NCBI GenBank assembly: GCA_036003045.1
Contig: DASYSS010000028.1
Coordinates: 88,461-152,460 of the forward strand
Reading direction: 5' to 3'
DNA: 64,000 nt
Source of the DNA: Gemmatimonadaceae bacterium
GTDB lineage: Bacteria; Gemmatimonadota; Gemmatimonadetes; Gemmatimonadales; Gemmatimonadaceae
Under the pieces are notes generated by a model. It saw only the letters and a program-made list of their open reading frames with translations, searched no databases and was not told the DNA's origin. Below are positions 33,382 through 41,546 of this stretch, piece by piece. The first letter of the stretch is position 1. Every line of letters starts with the position of its first letter. The translations under genes were made by a program, and so were the position numbers.

Positions 33382-33740
33382 GGCGATCGAGTCCGCAGCA
33401 CGAAGGTGTGCCGCGCCGAAACGCCGAACACCATGCTGTCGCTGATCTCACGCGTGGTCGCGTCGACGCTCGACGACCAGAACTCGGCGGAGCTGGGGAT
33501 CAGGGTCGAGCCAGCTGCCGCGACGCACGGCGACGCAATGATTTGCTCGACGCGCGCGGTCGCGGCGTCGACCGCCGCCGAACGAGCGCGCATCTCATTT
33601 CGGTTTCGGACGACGACCGCGTGCGTGTGGAGGACCGCGAGGATCGCGACGTCTACGAGCAGAATCGCGACGACGAGCTCGAGCAGCGTAAACCCGAGCT
33701 CGTGGCGCGCGCGGCGCGCGCGGCCGGAAGGTGAGCACAT
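33375..33740 (-). CDS. PilV-like minor pseudopilin
   Basis: From ATG 33740 the leader MCSPSGRARRARHELG is followed by FTLLELVVAILLVDVAILAVL, with Gly at -1, Phe at +1 and Glu at +5, the prepilin peptidase signature. The mature protein has about 105 residues, with two Cys, PCVAAAGS and a C-terminal SPC. A start at 33779 is also open and would give a 29-residue leader; the shorter one is more usual. It starts the run of three minor pseudopilin genes. Confidence 0.78.
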   Translation of the reverse strand: MCSPSGRARRARHELGFTLLELVVAILLVDVAILAVLHTHAVVVRNRNEMRARSAAVDAATARVEQIIASPCVAAAGSTLIPSSAEFWSSSVDATTREISDSMVFGVSARHTFVLRTRSPC

Positions 33741-33863
33741 GGCGCACACCGTACGCCTTTCCTCTGCGCGGACCACCACCGCCCCAATGCCGGCTGCATC
33801 GAACGAACGCGCGCGCGCGCAGGGGGGCCGCGGTGCGACGGCCGCGCGACGACCCGACGCCGG

Positions 33864-34229
33864 CTACTTCTTCCTGACGTCTACCTCGGCGTTGCTGATG
33901 CCCGATCCGTTCAGGTGCCCGAAGATCTTCGCCTCCGCCTGCGACATCGTGCCGTCGTACTTCACGTCGTCGAAGCCTGGGAACGAGAGCGTGAGGTGAA
34001 GGGTCGGGTAGACGAACGTGCCCGCGAGGGTTCCCTGGTTGGCGCCCGCGACGTTCGCGATGAGCGCGGAACCGGTGACGATGGTGTCCGACTGCACCAT
34101 CACGAGCGAGAGAGAGAAGCCGTTGTCCTGCCCCGCCCATGACCCGTCGACCGTTTGCACCGGCGCGAGAGGCGAGTCGCCGCACGCCACGAGCACGGCC
34201 GCGGCGGCGAAGAGGAAGAGTTTACGCAT
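33864..34229 (-). CDS. Small hypothetical lipoprotein
   Basis: The 121-residue product has a lipoprotein signal (MRKLFLFAAAAVLVAC, lipobox LVAC) and then a beta-rich domain with GSWAGQDNGFSLSLVMVQSDTIVTGSA and GTLAGTFVYPTLHLTLSFPGFDDVKYDGTMS, resembling the small exported lipoproteins common in this group of bacteria. It lies 12 bp beyond the terminator that follows pilA and before the pseudopilin genes, all on the minus strand. No function is known. Confidence 0.7.
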   Translation of the reverse strand: MRKLFLFAAAAVLVACGDSPLAPVQTVDGSWAGQDNGFSLSLVMVQSDTIVTGSALIANVAGANQGTLAGTFVYPTLHLTLSFPGFDDVKYDGTMSQAEAKIFGHLNGSGISNAEVDVRKK

Positions 34230-34241
34230 ACCCTAAAACAA

Positions 34242-34273
34242 CAACCCGGTGGCGCTTTCGCGCCACCGGGTTG
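34242..34273 (-). terminator. Intrinsic terminator after pilA
   Basis: A perfect 14-bp stem, CAACCCGGTGGCGC (34242-34255) with GCGCCACCGGGTTG (34260-34273), has a 4-nt loop. On the minus-strand transcript it is followed by a T-rich run (TTGTTTTA). It lies 40 bp beyond the pilA stop, so most pilA transcripts should end here, separate from the genes downstream. Confidence 0.9.
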
Positions 34274-34313
34274 CCTCCCCACGCTCATCCGAGAGCGTTT
34301 ATAGCGGAGAGCC

Positions 34314-34700
34314 TTACTGGCAGGCCGGCTCGCCTTCGGACGCGCCCGTCACAACCGGGTTCGTCGTGTTGATGCCGACGCCGCACTTGAACGGGCTCGC
34401 GATCTGCGAGTGGGTCACCGTCGCGTACCAGTTGCCCGTGCCCGCCGTGATCGACGGCTGCGAGACCTGGTTCGTGCTCTGGAACTTCAGGTTGGCCACC
34501 GTCGCGGTGTACTGCGAGCTGTCGGCGAAGTACGCCTCCTCAGCCGTCACGAGGTTACGAAGGTCAGACTTCATCGCCGTGATGTACGCCTTCTGCTTCG
34601 TGTTCGCGAACTTCGGAATCGCGATCGCGGCAAGAATGCCGATGATGACCACGACGATCAGAAGTTCGATGAGGGTAAAGCCCTTGCGCATTTTGAGCAT
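34314..34700 (-). CDS. pilA: Type IV major pilin PilA
   Basis: The 128-residue prepilin has a short leader (MLKMRKG) cut before Phe8. FTLIELLIVVVIIGILAAIAIPKF forms the N-terminal helix, with Glu12 as the +5 residue. The globular part has SDLRNLVTAEEAYFADSSQYTATVANL, common in pilins of delta-proteobacteria and related groups, and a C-terminal Cys pair (FKCGVG and EPACQ) that likely forms the D-region disulfide loop. It is followed by a strong terminator and preceded by a candidate sigma-54 promoter, so it is probably transcribed at high level by itself under PilS/PilR. Confidence 0.95.
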   Translation of the reverse strand: MLKMRKGFTLIELLIVVVIIGILAAIAIPKFANTKQKAYITAMKSDLRNLVTAEEAYFADSSQYTATVANLKFQSTNQVSQPSITAGTGNWYATVTHSQIASPFKCGVGINTTNPVVTGASEGEPACQ

Positions 34701-34772
34701 GTCGATGGTTCCCAGAAGGAGGTGAGGGGAAGCGTCCTGCTACAACCCGGCGGGCATTATGGCAACGTGCGG

Positions 34773-34790
34773 ACCCAACCCCTCTGCCAA
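34773..34790 (-). promoter_or_regulatory. Candidate sigma-54 promoter of pilA
   Basis: On the minus strand TTGGCAGAGGGGTTGGGT reads as a -24 element (TGGCA) and a -12 element (TTGG) at the exact sigma-54 spacing, with only the -12 C replaced by G. It lies 75 bp before the pilA start and downstream of the preceding gene's stop. PilR, a sigma-54 activator, is encoded just upstream. Confidence 0.45.
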
Positions 34791-34826
34791 CGGCAAGTCA
34801 TTTCAGGACAACGCCTTGCCAGGAAC

Positions 34827-36584
34827 CTACGGTGTTTGGTCCCCCGCTTTGCCTGCTGCCTTTTGCACGGTATCTGGCAGTTTGCTAGGCGGTGCCACCA
34901 ACTCCGTCACCGGCGCATTCCCGGTGGGATCCTGTTTACGCTCCCATGCCATCGCGGCCACGTCGTACGTGATGATCTGGTGCAACAAAGAAACCAGGCC
35001 GCCCGCGCGGATCGCATCGAGCGCCATCTCCTTCGACTCCCCGTATCGCCCCTGATTCATCAGGCACCAGGCATATTCCGTCCGTCCGTTCACGTTTGGC
35101 TCGATCTCTCGCGACCAGCGGTATAACGGAAGTGCGGCAGCGCACATGCCGTTTTCGCGGTAGGCCTCCGCCAGATTGAACGCCATGTACGGATCGTACG
35201 GGAACAAACGCATCCCTTGCCTGAGCTCCGATTCACCGAGTCGTTTCCGTTCGTGATGCACGTCCCATGTGCCGAGCAGGAAATACGCGCGGTACGAACG
35301 CGGCGAATCGACGACCGACTGACGGAAGAGCGTTTCGTTGTCGTGCCAAACGCGCGTGCGGCTCCAACTTCGTTTTCCGCCGAGCGCGAGAAGAGCCGCG
35401 CAGGTCACGGGCGCGGCGAACGTCCACACGCGCTCGCGCGACTCCGACGCCGACAACTGCTCTCGCGCCGCTACCGCGAGCGCGCCGACGAAGAACATCG
35501 CTCCGGCGCTCGCGAGGAACATCGTACGCTCGGCGACGACGATTCCCGCCGGCAACAGGAAATTGCTCGACGGCAGAAGCGCGAGGCAGACGAACGCGAT
35601 GCCGAACGACATCACGGGCTGGCGTCGCCGCAGCAGAAGCGCGGCGGCAATGATTGCGATCAAGAGGAGAAGGCCCGGCAGCTGGACGAGGCTCGGCCCC
35701 TGCGCGATGTCGACGTCGGGCGGGCCGTAGTCCGCCGAGAGGCGAGCGGGCCAGAAGAAGAGTCGCAACCATTCAGGAACCACGCCCACGGCGGTCAGGA
35801 CGCGTTGCGTCGGCGTGATGTGAAGGACGGAAAACGGCGTGAAGGGTGCGAAGCCGCCCAGCGAGTGGTCGGCGAGAACGATCCCGCGCGCGGCGAGGAA
35901 CCCGAGAGCGACGGCGGCCATGCCGAGATAGAATGGCCGCATCCGCCGCGCGCGATCGAGCAAAATCGACGAGTCGGGAACGATGGTGAGCTCCGCGGCG
36001 ACGAGGATCGCAGGCAGCACGATCCCGTGCTCCTTGGCGAAGCACGCGACGCCGTACAGCGCGAGGATCCAGAGCGCGGTCGACGTTCGCAGCGGCCCTT
36101 GCATGCGATCGCGCACGTAGAGCACCGTGGCGCCGAGAATCGCGACCGCGACCCAGAGCTCCGACTGGCCGACGACGTTGGCGACGGCCTCGACGTGCAC
36201 CGGGTGGACGGCGAAGAGCGCCGCGCAGAGCCACGCGGCCCAAAGCGGGAGCAGGCGTCGAGCGATCGAGAACACGAGCCACGCGGCGAGCGCGTACAGC
36301 GCGATGTTCGTCGCGTGAAAGACCATCGGATTCAGATGTCCGACCGCCGCCTCGAGGCGAAAGGCCAGAATCGTGAGCGGACGATAACCGTCGCCGCCCG
36401 CGGACTTGGGCCAATACGACAGACGGAACACGTGCCACCAGCCGTGCAAATACTTCATCAGCGGATTCTGCTCGACGACGTACACGTCGTCGTAGGTGAA
36501 CCCGTTGAAGATTCCGATCGCCGACGACGCGATCGCGAGCAGCGCGACGGACGGCGCCGCGGCGCGGCGAACGAGTCCTCTCAT
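34827..36584 (-). CDS. TMTC-like multi-spanning membrane protein with TPR tail (GT-C fold)
   Basis: From ATG 36584, which overlaps the GT2 stop as ATGA, the product (585 residues) has about ten membrane spans. An early acidic loop (FTYDDVYVVEQNP) matches the DD-type motif of GT-C enzymes, and LFAVHPVHVEAVANVVGQSELW is the signature of TMTC/DUF1736-type proteins. The C-terminal 130 residues form TPR-like helices (FNLAEAYRENGMCAAALPLYRWSREI). Eukaryotic TMTC proteins are protein O-mannosyltransferases that use dolichyl-phosphate mannose; a similar role with a polyprenyl-phosphate sugar is likely. It lies between the GT2 gene and pilA. Confidence 0.8.
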   Translation of the reverse strand: MRGLVRRAAAPSVALLAIASSAIGIFNGFTYDDVYVVEQNPLMKYLHGWWHVFRLSYWPKSAGGDGYRPLTILAFRLEAAVGHLNPMVFHATNIALYALAAWLVFSIARRLLPLWAAWLCAALFAVHPVHVEAVANVVGQSELWVAVAILGATVLYVRDRMQGPLRTSTALWILALYGVACFAKEHGIVLPAILVAAELTIVPDSSILLDRARRMRPFYLGMAAVALGFLAARGIVLADHSLGGFAPFTPFSVLHITPTQRVLTAVGVVPEWLRLFFWPARLSADYGPPDVDIAQGPSLVQLPGLLLLIAIIAAALLLRRRQPVMSFGIAFVCLALLPSSNFLLPAGIVVAERTMFLASAGAMFFVGALAVAAREQLSASESRERVWTFAAPVTCAALLALGGKRSWSRTRVWHDNETLFRQSVVDSPRSYRAYFLLGTWDVHHERKRLGESELRQGMRLFPYDPYMAFNLAEAYRENGMCAAALPLYRWSREIEPNVNGRTEYAWCLMNQGRYGESKEMALDAIRAGGLVSLLHQIITYDVAAMAWERKQDPTGNAPVTELVAPPSKLPDTVQKAAGKAGDQTP

Positions 36585-37345
36585 GAGAGGAGATTGAACT
36601 TGGTGATGTGCCAGAAGGCGGCGATGCCGTCCTTCCATCCGATCTTCTTGCCTTCGGCGTACGTGCGGCCCGAGTAGCTGATCGGCACTTCGAAGATTCG
36701 CGCGTCGGCGCGGGCGAGGCGCGCCGTGATCTCGGGCTCGAAGCCGAACCGGTTCGCGCGGAGCTGCGGGGCGATCGAGCGCGCGAGGTCGCCGCGCATC
36801 GCCTTGTAGCAGGTCTCCATGTCGGTGAGGTTCAGATTCGTCAGCATGTTGCTGTACGTCGTGAGCCAGCGATTGCCGACCGAGTGCCAGTAATACAGCA
36901 CGCGGTGCGGCCCGCCGAGGAAGCGTGAGCCGAAACAGGCGTCGGCGCGGCCGTCGATGATTGGATCGAGGAGCGTGGGCCAGTCGGCTGGGTCGTACTC
37001 GAGATCCGCGTCCTGCACGATGACGATCTCACCCGTGCTCGCCGAGAGCGCCTCGCGAATGGCCGCGCCCTTGCCACGGTTTTCCGGCTGATGAATCAGA
37101 CGGTCGATACGACCCTGCGCCAACAGGCGGTCGAGGATATCCTCCGTGCCGTCCGTTGAACGGTCGTTGACGCAGATGATCTCCTTGCGCATCGGTGTCG
37201 CGTTCACCTGATCCAAAATGAGGTCGATCGTGTCGCGCTCGTTGTACACGGGAACGAGCACCGACAAGGTGACCGCGTCTGGATCGAGCGGCGTGCGCTG
37301 TCGCATCCTGGACTTCGGCCCTCCACCTGCCGGCAAATCGCTCAC
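36581..37345 (-). CDS. GT2 glycosyltransferase, polyprenyl-phosphate mannose synthase type
   Basis: The start is GTG 37345, overlapping the pilR stop as GTGA (254 residues). The GT-A domain begins LSVLVPVYNERDTIDLILDQV; ICVNDRSTDGTEDIL carries the nucleotide-sugar binding acid, and VIVQDADLEYDP is the DxD-type metal site. RAIAR-like FEPEITARLARADARIFEVPISYSGRTYAEGKKIGWKDG is typical of DPM1-like and undecaprenyl-phosphate sugar transferases. It lacks a C-terminal membrane part. It probably loads a lipid carrier with a hexose for the TMTC-like protein in the next gene. The sugar is unknown. Confidence 0.88.
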   Translation of the reverse strand: MSDLPAGGGPKSRMRQRTPLDPDAVTLSVLVPVYNERDTIDLILDQVNATPMRKEIICVNDRSTDGTEDILDRLLAQGRIDRLIHQPENRGKGAAIREALSASTGEIVIVQDADLEYDPADWPTLLDPIIDGRADACFGSRFLGGPHRVLYYWHSVGNRWLTTYSNMLTNLNLTDMETCYKAMRGDLARSIAPQLRANRFGFEPEITARLARADARIFEVPISYSGRTYAEGKKIGWKDGIAAFWHITKFNLLS

Positions 37346-38718
37346 GCCTCGACCTCGTAGCGCGAGAGCTTGCGGTACAACGTGGACGGGTCGATACCGA
37401 GCACCTCGGCGGCGCGCGACTTGTTGCCGGCCTCGCTCTGCAACACCCACATGATGTAGGCGCGTTCGATCGCCTCGAGTGTCGGATTCTCGGGGGTTTT
37501 CGACGACACGAGCGGCTCGGCGCTCCGCTGCGTGACTCGCTCGGGCAGCGCGCCGATGGAGATCTCCGGCCCCTCGGTCAGAATCACGGCGCGCTCGAGG
37601 GCGTTCTCGAGCTCGCGGACGTTGCCGGGCCAGTTGTAGACCATCAGTGCGTCGCGCGCCGCGTCGTTCAGACGTTTCGGCTCGGAGTTCCGCATGGCGG
37701 CGATGCGGTGCAGGAAGTGATCGGCCAACACCGGAATGTCTTCCGCGCGCTGACGCAGCGGCGGCAGATGCAGCGCGATGACGTTCAACCGGTAATACAG
37801 GTCGCTGCGGAAGTGTCCGGCGCGAATCTGTTCGTCGAGGTCGCGATTCGTCGCCGCGACGACGCGCGCGTCGACGGGCACCGCCTCGGTGGCGCCGACC
37901 GGAATGACCTCGCGATGCTGCAGCGCGCGCAGGAGCTTGACCTGCGTCGCCGGCGTGGTCTCGCCGATTTCGTCGAGGAAGAACGTGCCTTTCGTCGCCG
38001 CGCCGAAGAGACCGATCTTGTCGCGAATGGCGCCGGTGAACGATCCCTTCGTATGACCGAACAATTCGCTCTCGAGCAGGCTCTCGGGAAGCGCGCCGCA
38101 GTTGATCGACAGGAAGGGACCGTCGGTTCGCGTGGAGAGGTCGTGGATGTAGCGCGCGATGACCTCCTTACCGGTTCCCGATTCTCCCTGAATGAGAACC
38201 GTCGAATCGGTTGGCGCGACGGTTTCCACGAGGTGCAGCACCTCGAGCCACGGCTTGCTCGTGCCGACCGGGCGCGAGTCGCCGCCTCGCTCGGCCCGGC
38301 GAATCGCCTGCTTGAGCGACTTGTTCTCGACGCGGAGCTTTCGGTGCTCGGCGGCTCGCCGCAGAATCGCGACCAGCTCGTCGTTGCGGAACGGCTTCTG
38401 GATGTAGTAGAACGCGCCTTCGTTCACGGCTTGCATGGCCGACTGCAAGGTGGCTTGCGCCGTCATGAGGATGACAGGCGTGTCCGGGTCCGACTGACGC
38501 GCCGCGGCGAGGATCTCGACGCCGCCGATGTTCGGCATGCGGATGTCCGTGAGGACGATGTCGGGCCCCAACTCGTCGATGCGATCGAGCCCCGCCTTTC
38601 CGCCGTGCGCGGTGTACGGCGCGAATCCTTCGTTGCGCAGCAGAATGTTGAGGGAATCCAGGATACCCGTCTCGTCGTCGACGACGAGGACCGTGGGCCG
38701 GTTTGGCGTGTCGATCAC
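37342..38718 (-). CDS. pilR: Sigma-54-dependent response regulator PilR
   Basis: The 458-residue product has a receiver domain (acidic pair Asp14/Asp15, phospho-acceptor Asp58, Lys108). An AAA+ domain follows, with Walker A GESGTGKE at 178-185 and GSFTGA at 225-230, the loop that contacts sigma-54. A Fis-type helix-turn-helix at the C-terminus ends NKSRAAEVLGIDPSTLYRKLSRYE. Next to pilS and within the pilus locus it is best named PilR, the activator of pilA. Its start overlaps the pilS stop by 4 bp. Confidence 0.92.
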   Translation of the reverse strand: MIDTPNRPTVLVVDDETGILDSLNILLRNEGFAPYTAHGGKAGLDRIDELGPDIVLTDIRMPNIGGVEILAAARQSDPDTPVILMTAQATLQSAMQAVNEGAFYYIQKPFRNDELVAILRRAAEHRKLRVENKSLKQAIRRAERGGDSRPVGTSKPWLEVLHLVETVAPTDSTVLIQGESGTGKEVIARYIHDLSTRTDGPFLSINCGALPESLLESELFGHTKGSFTGAIRDKIGLFGAATKGTFFLDEIGETTPATQVKLLRALQHREVIPVGATEAVPVDARVVAATNRDLDEQIRAGHFRSDLYYRLNVIALHLPPLRQRAEDIPVLADHFLHRIAAMRNSEPKRLNDAARDALMVYNWPGNVRELENALERAVILTEGPEISIGALPERVTQRSAEPLVSSKTPENPTLEAIERAYIMWVLQSEAGNKSRAAEVLGIDPSTLYRKLSRYEVEA

Positions 38719-40493
38719 GAAACACTCCTTGTGTTGAGCGGCGTATCGTGCGAGCCGCGGCCGTTCTGAGAGCTTGGAAGGATCACGGTGAACCGCGTGC
38801 CGTGGGCATTGCTGTCCACGAGAACGAGACCGCGGTGCGCCTCGATAGCGCGATGCACGACGGCGAGACCGAGCCCCGTGCCGTTCGATTTCGTAGTGAA
38901 AAACGGGTCGAACATTTTATCTCGGACATCGGGCGGAATTCCCGGCCCTGCGTCCGTCACGCGCAGCGACACCGGCTCGGAGTCGAACCGAATGCCGGCG
39001 GGAATCGGATCGAGCGGCCCGCGCGCGACCTCGATGCGCACTTCGGTGTTGGCGGGCGCCGCCTGCACGGCGTTGAGCGCCAGATTGAAAACGGCCCGGT
39101 GGAGAAGATCCTCGTCACCGTCGAGCGAAATGCGGCCCGCGGCCGGCTCCTCGAACGTGACCCGCACGCTGGTGTCGCGGTCGGGGTGCGTGTCGGCGAG
39201 GCGCGCCGCGCCGCGCGCGACCGCGGCGAGATCGATCGGCTTCGTCTTGGCGACGCGCACGCGCGCGAAGTCGAGAAACTCCGAGAGGAGCCTCGACAGA
39301 CGATCCGACTCCTTCATGACCAGGCTGCTGAGCGTCTTCTGATCTTCGTTGACCGCGGGCATCCGCCCGATCTGTTCCACCGCGCTGCGGATCGACGCGA
39401 GCGGATTCTTGATCTCGTGCGCCAGCGACGCGCTCAACTCGGCGATGCCCTCGAGACGCTCCGCGCGCAGGCGGAGAGCGTCCATGCGCTTTTGGTCGGA
39501 GAGGTCCTGGAAAATCGCCGTCGCCGTTCGTCGACCGCCTTCGGGATCGTGCTCCGTGTACGTGGTCGTGACGCCGATGGGAAAGCGCCGGGATCCAGTG
39601 GTCACGACGCCTTCACCGCGCGTGGTGCGCGTCTTCGTTTCCGCGGCGAGCTGGATTGCCGTCGCCAATTCCGGGGAAGCCTTCTCGATCGATTCGACGA
39701 CGGGCTGGCCGAGTTTCGAGATGAGGGGGACGTCGAGCAGTTGCTCGGCGGTCGGGTTGGCGAACAGCAGCCGCCCTTCGGCGTTCACCGTGATGACGCC
39801 GCTGCGGATGTTTCGGAGGATGTCGTCGGCTTGGAGCCGCGTCTGCTCGAGCGCCGCGACGAGCATCGCTTTCCCTTCACCGCTTTCGCGGAGCCGTGCG
39901 CTCAAATACCGGATCCCAAGCGTCACCAGCGCGATGACCGCGAGCTGGAGCCATACGCCGGGGTCGCTCAGCGGCGAATCCAGGATCAGGACGACGTCGG
40001 TGAAGTAGAACGCGATCCCGAGGGCCGCGATGATCAGTCCGCCGCTCACCGGAACGAGCAGCGACGCCGTGGCGATGACGAGGATGTAGAGGGCGGCGAA
40101 CGGCGAGGCCGTGCCGTTGGTCAGGTGGACGACCGCCGTGACGAGCAGCAGGTCGAATATCGCCTGCATATATAAGAAGGCCTGCCCGAACCGCTTCCGA
40201 TATATTTCCGCATAGCCGGCCGAACCCACGGTGACGATGGCCGAAATCGCGAAGGCCAGCGACGCGACGAGCGTCTTGCTCCGGTCTACCGACGTCCAGT
40301 TGGTGACCGCGGCGATGAAGATCGCGGTCGCGAGACAGAGCCGCCCGATGAGGACCCAGCGGAGGAGCCGCCGCGGGTCGAGGATCGCCTTGAGTGCGGG
40401 ATCGGACGATCGGGGAGTGAGTCGCACGGAGTTGGGGGGGAGGTCGCAAACTGCGAGAGAGAGGCGGCCGCCCACACCGTTGCAATCCGCCAC
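38715..40493 (-). CDS. pilS: Sensor histidine kinase PilS
   Basis: The 592-residue product has about six N-terminal membrane spans (from LLRWVLIGRLCLATAIFIAAV to about residue 195). A PAS domain follows (about 220-330, ILRNIRSGVITVNAEGRLLFANPTAEQLL). The dimerisation domain has His359 in SLAHEIKNPLAS, and the ATPase domain shows VTDAGPGIPPDVRDKMFDPFFTTKSNGTGLGLAVV. This is the PilS architecture, and the gene overlaps pilR. ATG 40493 gives a 22-residue lead over GTG 40427, which may be the real start; a run of seven G (C on the coding strand) lies between the two. Confidence 0.92.
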   Translation of the reverse strand: MADCNGVGGRLSLAVCDLPPNSVRLTPRSSDPALKAILDPRRLLRWVLIGRLCLATAIFIAAVTNWTSVDRSKTLVASLAFAISAIVTVGSAGYAEIYRKRFGQAFLYMQAIFDLLLVTAVVHLTNGTASPFAALYILVIATASLLVPVSGGLIIAALGIAFYFTDVVLILDSPLSDPGVWLQLAVIALVTLGIRYLSARLRESGEGKAMLVAALEQTRLQADDILRNIRSGVITVNAEGRLLFANPTAEQLLDVPLISKLGQPVVESIEKASPELATAIQLAAETKTRTTRGEGVVTTGSRRFPIGVTTTYTEHDPEGGRRTATAIFQDLSDQKRMDALRLRAERLEGIAELSASLAHEIKNPLASIRSAVEQIGRMPAVNEDQKTLSSLVMKESDRLSRLLSEFLDFARVRVAKTKPIDLAAVARGAARLADTHPDRDTSVRVTFEEPAAGRISLDGDEDLLHRAVFNLALNAVQAAPANTEVRIEVARGPLDPIPAGIRFDSEPVSLRVTDAGPGIPPDVRDKMFDPFFTTKSNGTGLGLAVVHRAIEAHRGLVLVDSNAHGTRFTVILPSSQNGRGSHDTPLNTRSVS

Positions 40494-40640
40494 ACGCCCT
40501 TACCGGCAAGGAGACGATTCCCCCGGCGGCACGTTTCAGGCGTCATCGGGGAATCCATTCGGGTTGACACGCCGGCGACGAATGCCGGCGCCGCCCTCTG
40601 AACTCGACCCGCTCCCGGCGACGACTCGCAACCCCAACCT

Positions 40641-40724
40641 CTCCGTCTGCGGCTTCAACTCGCCGACTTACGGCTCCAAGCTTTCACGGACCTGTCCCAG
40701 CCAAGCTCCATCTGCGGCTTCAAC
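40641..40724. repeat. Two direct copies of a CTCCRTCTGCGGCTTCAAC element before arfB
   Basis: The 19-bp element is found at 40641-40659 and 40706-40724 with one mismatch. Each copy is followed by a related piece (GACTTACGGCT at 40665-40675 and GACTTATGGCT at the arfB start). The 254-bp gap between the divergent pilS and arfB genes holds this duplication and no other clear feature. Confidence 0.6.
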
Positions 40725-40747
40725 AGACCTTCAAGGGCATCTGACTT

Positions 40748-41179
40748 ATGGCTGATTCGAGGTTCTTGAACATCGCTCCGGGCGTTTCGGTCCCCAGGTC
40801 GGAACTCGAGTACCGGGCATCCCGGTCCAGCGGGCCGGGTGGCCAGCATGTGAACACGACGTCGACCCGCATCGAGCTTCTTTGGAATCTCGAACAGTCG
40901 CGCGTTCTCTCCGAAGAGCAGCGGGCTCGGCTACGCACTCGATTGGCGTCTCGATTGGATTCGACCGGCAGCATTCGCGTGGTCGCGGGCACGCGACGAA
41001 GCCAACAGCAGAACAAGCAAGCCGCCGAAGAGCGACTTGCCGCGTTGGTGCGTCACGCGCTGCACGTCCCAAAGCGTCGTCGCCCAACGAAACGGCCGAA
41101 GGCCGCGAACGAGCGACGCCTCACTCAGAAGAAGCGTCGCGGAGAGTTGAAGCGCGAGCGACACTCAGACGCTGACTGA
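40748..41179 (+). CDS. arfB: Alternative ribosome-rescue factor ArfB (class I release-factor-like)
   Basis: The 143-residue product has the GGQ loop at residues 31-33 in RSSGPGGQHVNTTSTRIEL, used for peptidyl-tRNA hydrolysis. The C-terminal tail is very rich in Arg/Lys (KRRRPTKRPKAANERRLTQKKRRGELKRE-type), which in ArfB enters the empty mRNA channel of stalled ribosomes. No codon-recognition domain is present, and the length matches ArfB/YaeJ. It stands alone on +, divergent from pilS. Confidence 0.92.
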   Translation: MADSRFLNIAPGVSVPRSELEYRASRSSGPGGQHVNTTSTRIELLWNLEQSRVLSEEQRARLRTRLASRLDSTGSIRVVAGTRRSQQQNKQAAEERLAALVRHALHVPKRRRPTKRPKAANERRLTQKKRRGELKRERHSDAD

Positions 41180-41546
41180 CCTCTTACCAATTCGACGTGA
41201 CCGCCGGATAATGTCGGGCGGTTAGTCAGTCGTCTCGGCGCGCGCGCATGCGCGGCGCGCCGAGAACAGGCGGCACACGCAAGTTGGTGAAGCAACCGTC
41301 CCACACCCGGCCACCTCCGGGGAGGCACGATGCGGCGCAGGCCCACCCCTGCCACCGACGTATTGCACGCTGCGGTCCGACACGCCCCCGCGTCGGCGCG
41401 CGCTCATACGCGCGCGCACCCGTCATCCCCACCTGTGTCTCATGCGGCGCCGTTTCGGCGCCGCCGCTGTCGTCGTGCGCCGCGCCCATGTGCGCCACGC
41501 ATGTCGTAGTCCCCACCGCTGGGCACCGTTCAGGGAGGCACTTCCA
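41180..41546. other. 367-bp gap with a GC-rich palindrome before susC
   Basis: No credible gene is seen here. A long GC palindrome runs from 41233 to 41265, with TCTCGGCGCGC paired to GCGCGCCGAGA and a self-complementary centre. No T-run follows, so it is not a standard terminator. The region probably holds the susC promoter, which I cannot point to. A ribosome binding site, CAGGGAGGC, is at 41531-41539. Confidence 0.5.

Noticed and set aside
34716..35055. A perfect + strand ribosome binding site (AAGGAGGTGA) serving a 98-residue frame at 34759
   Set aside because: The start is 33 bp away, too far to use the site, and the frame is antisense to the TMTC-like gene over most of its length.
40434..40440. 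G7 run in the pilS 5' end as phase-variation site
   Set aside because: The run is short, and the true start may be GTG 40427, which would leave it outside the coding region.
41233..41265. GC palindrome as arfB terminator
   Set aside because: It lies over 50 bp beyond the stop and has no T-run; kept only as a note on the gap.
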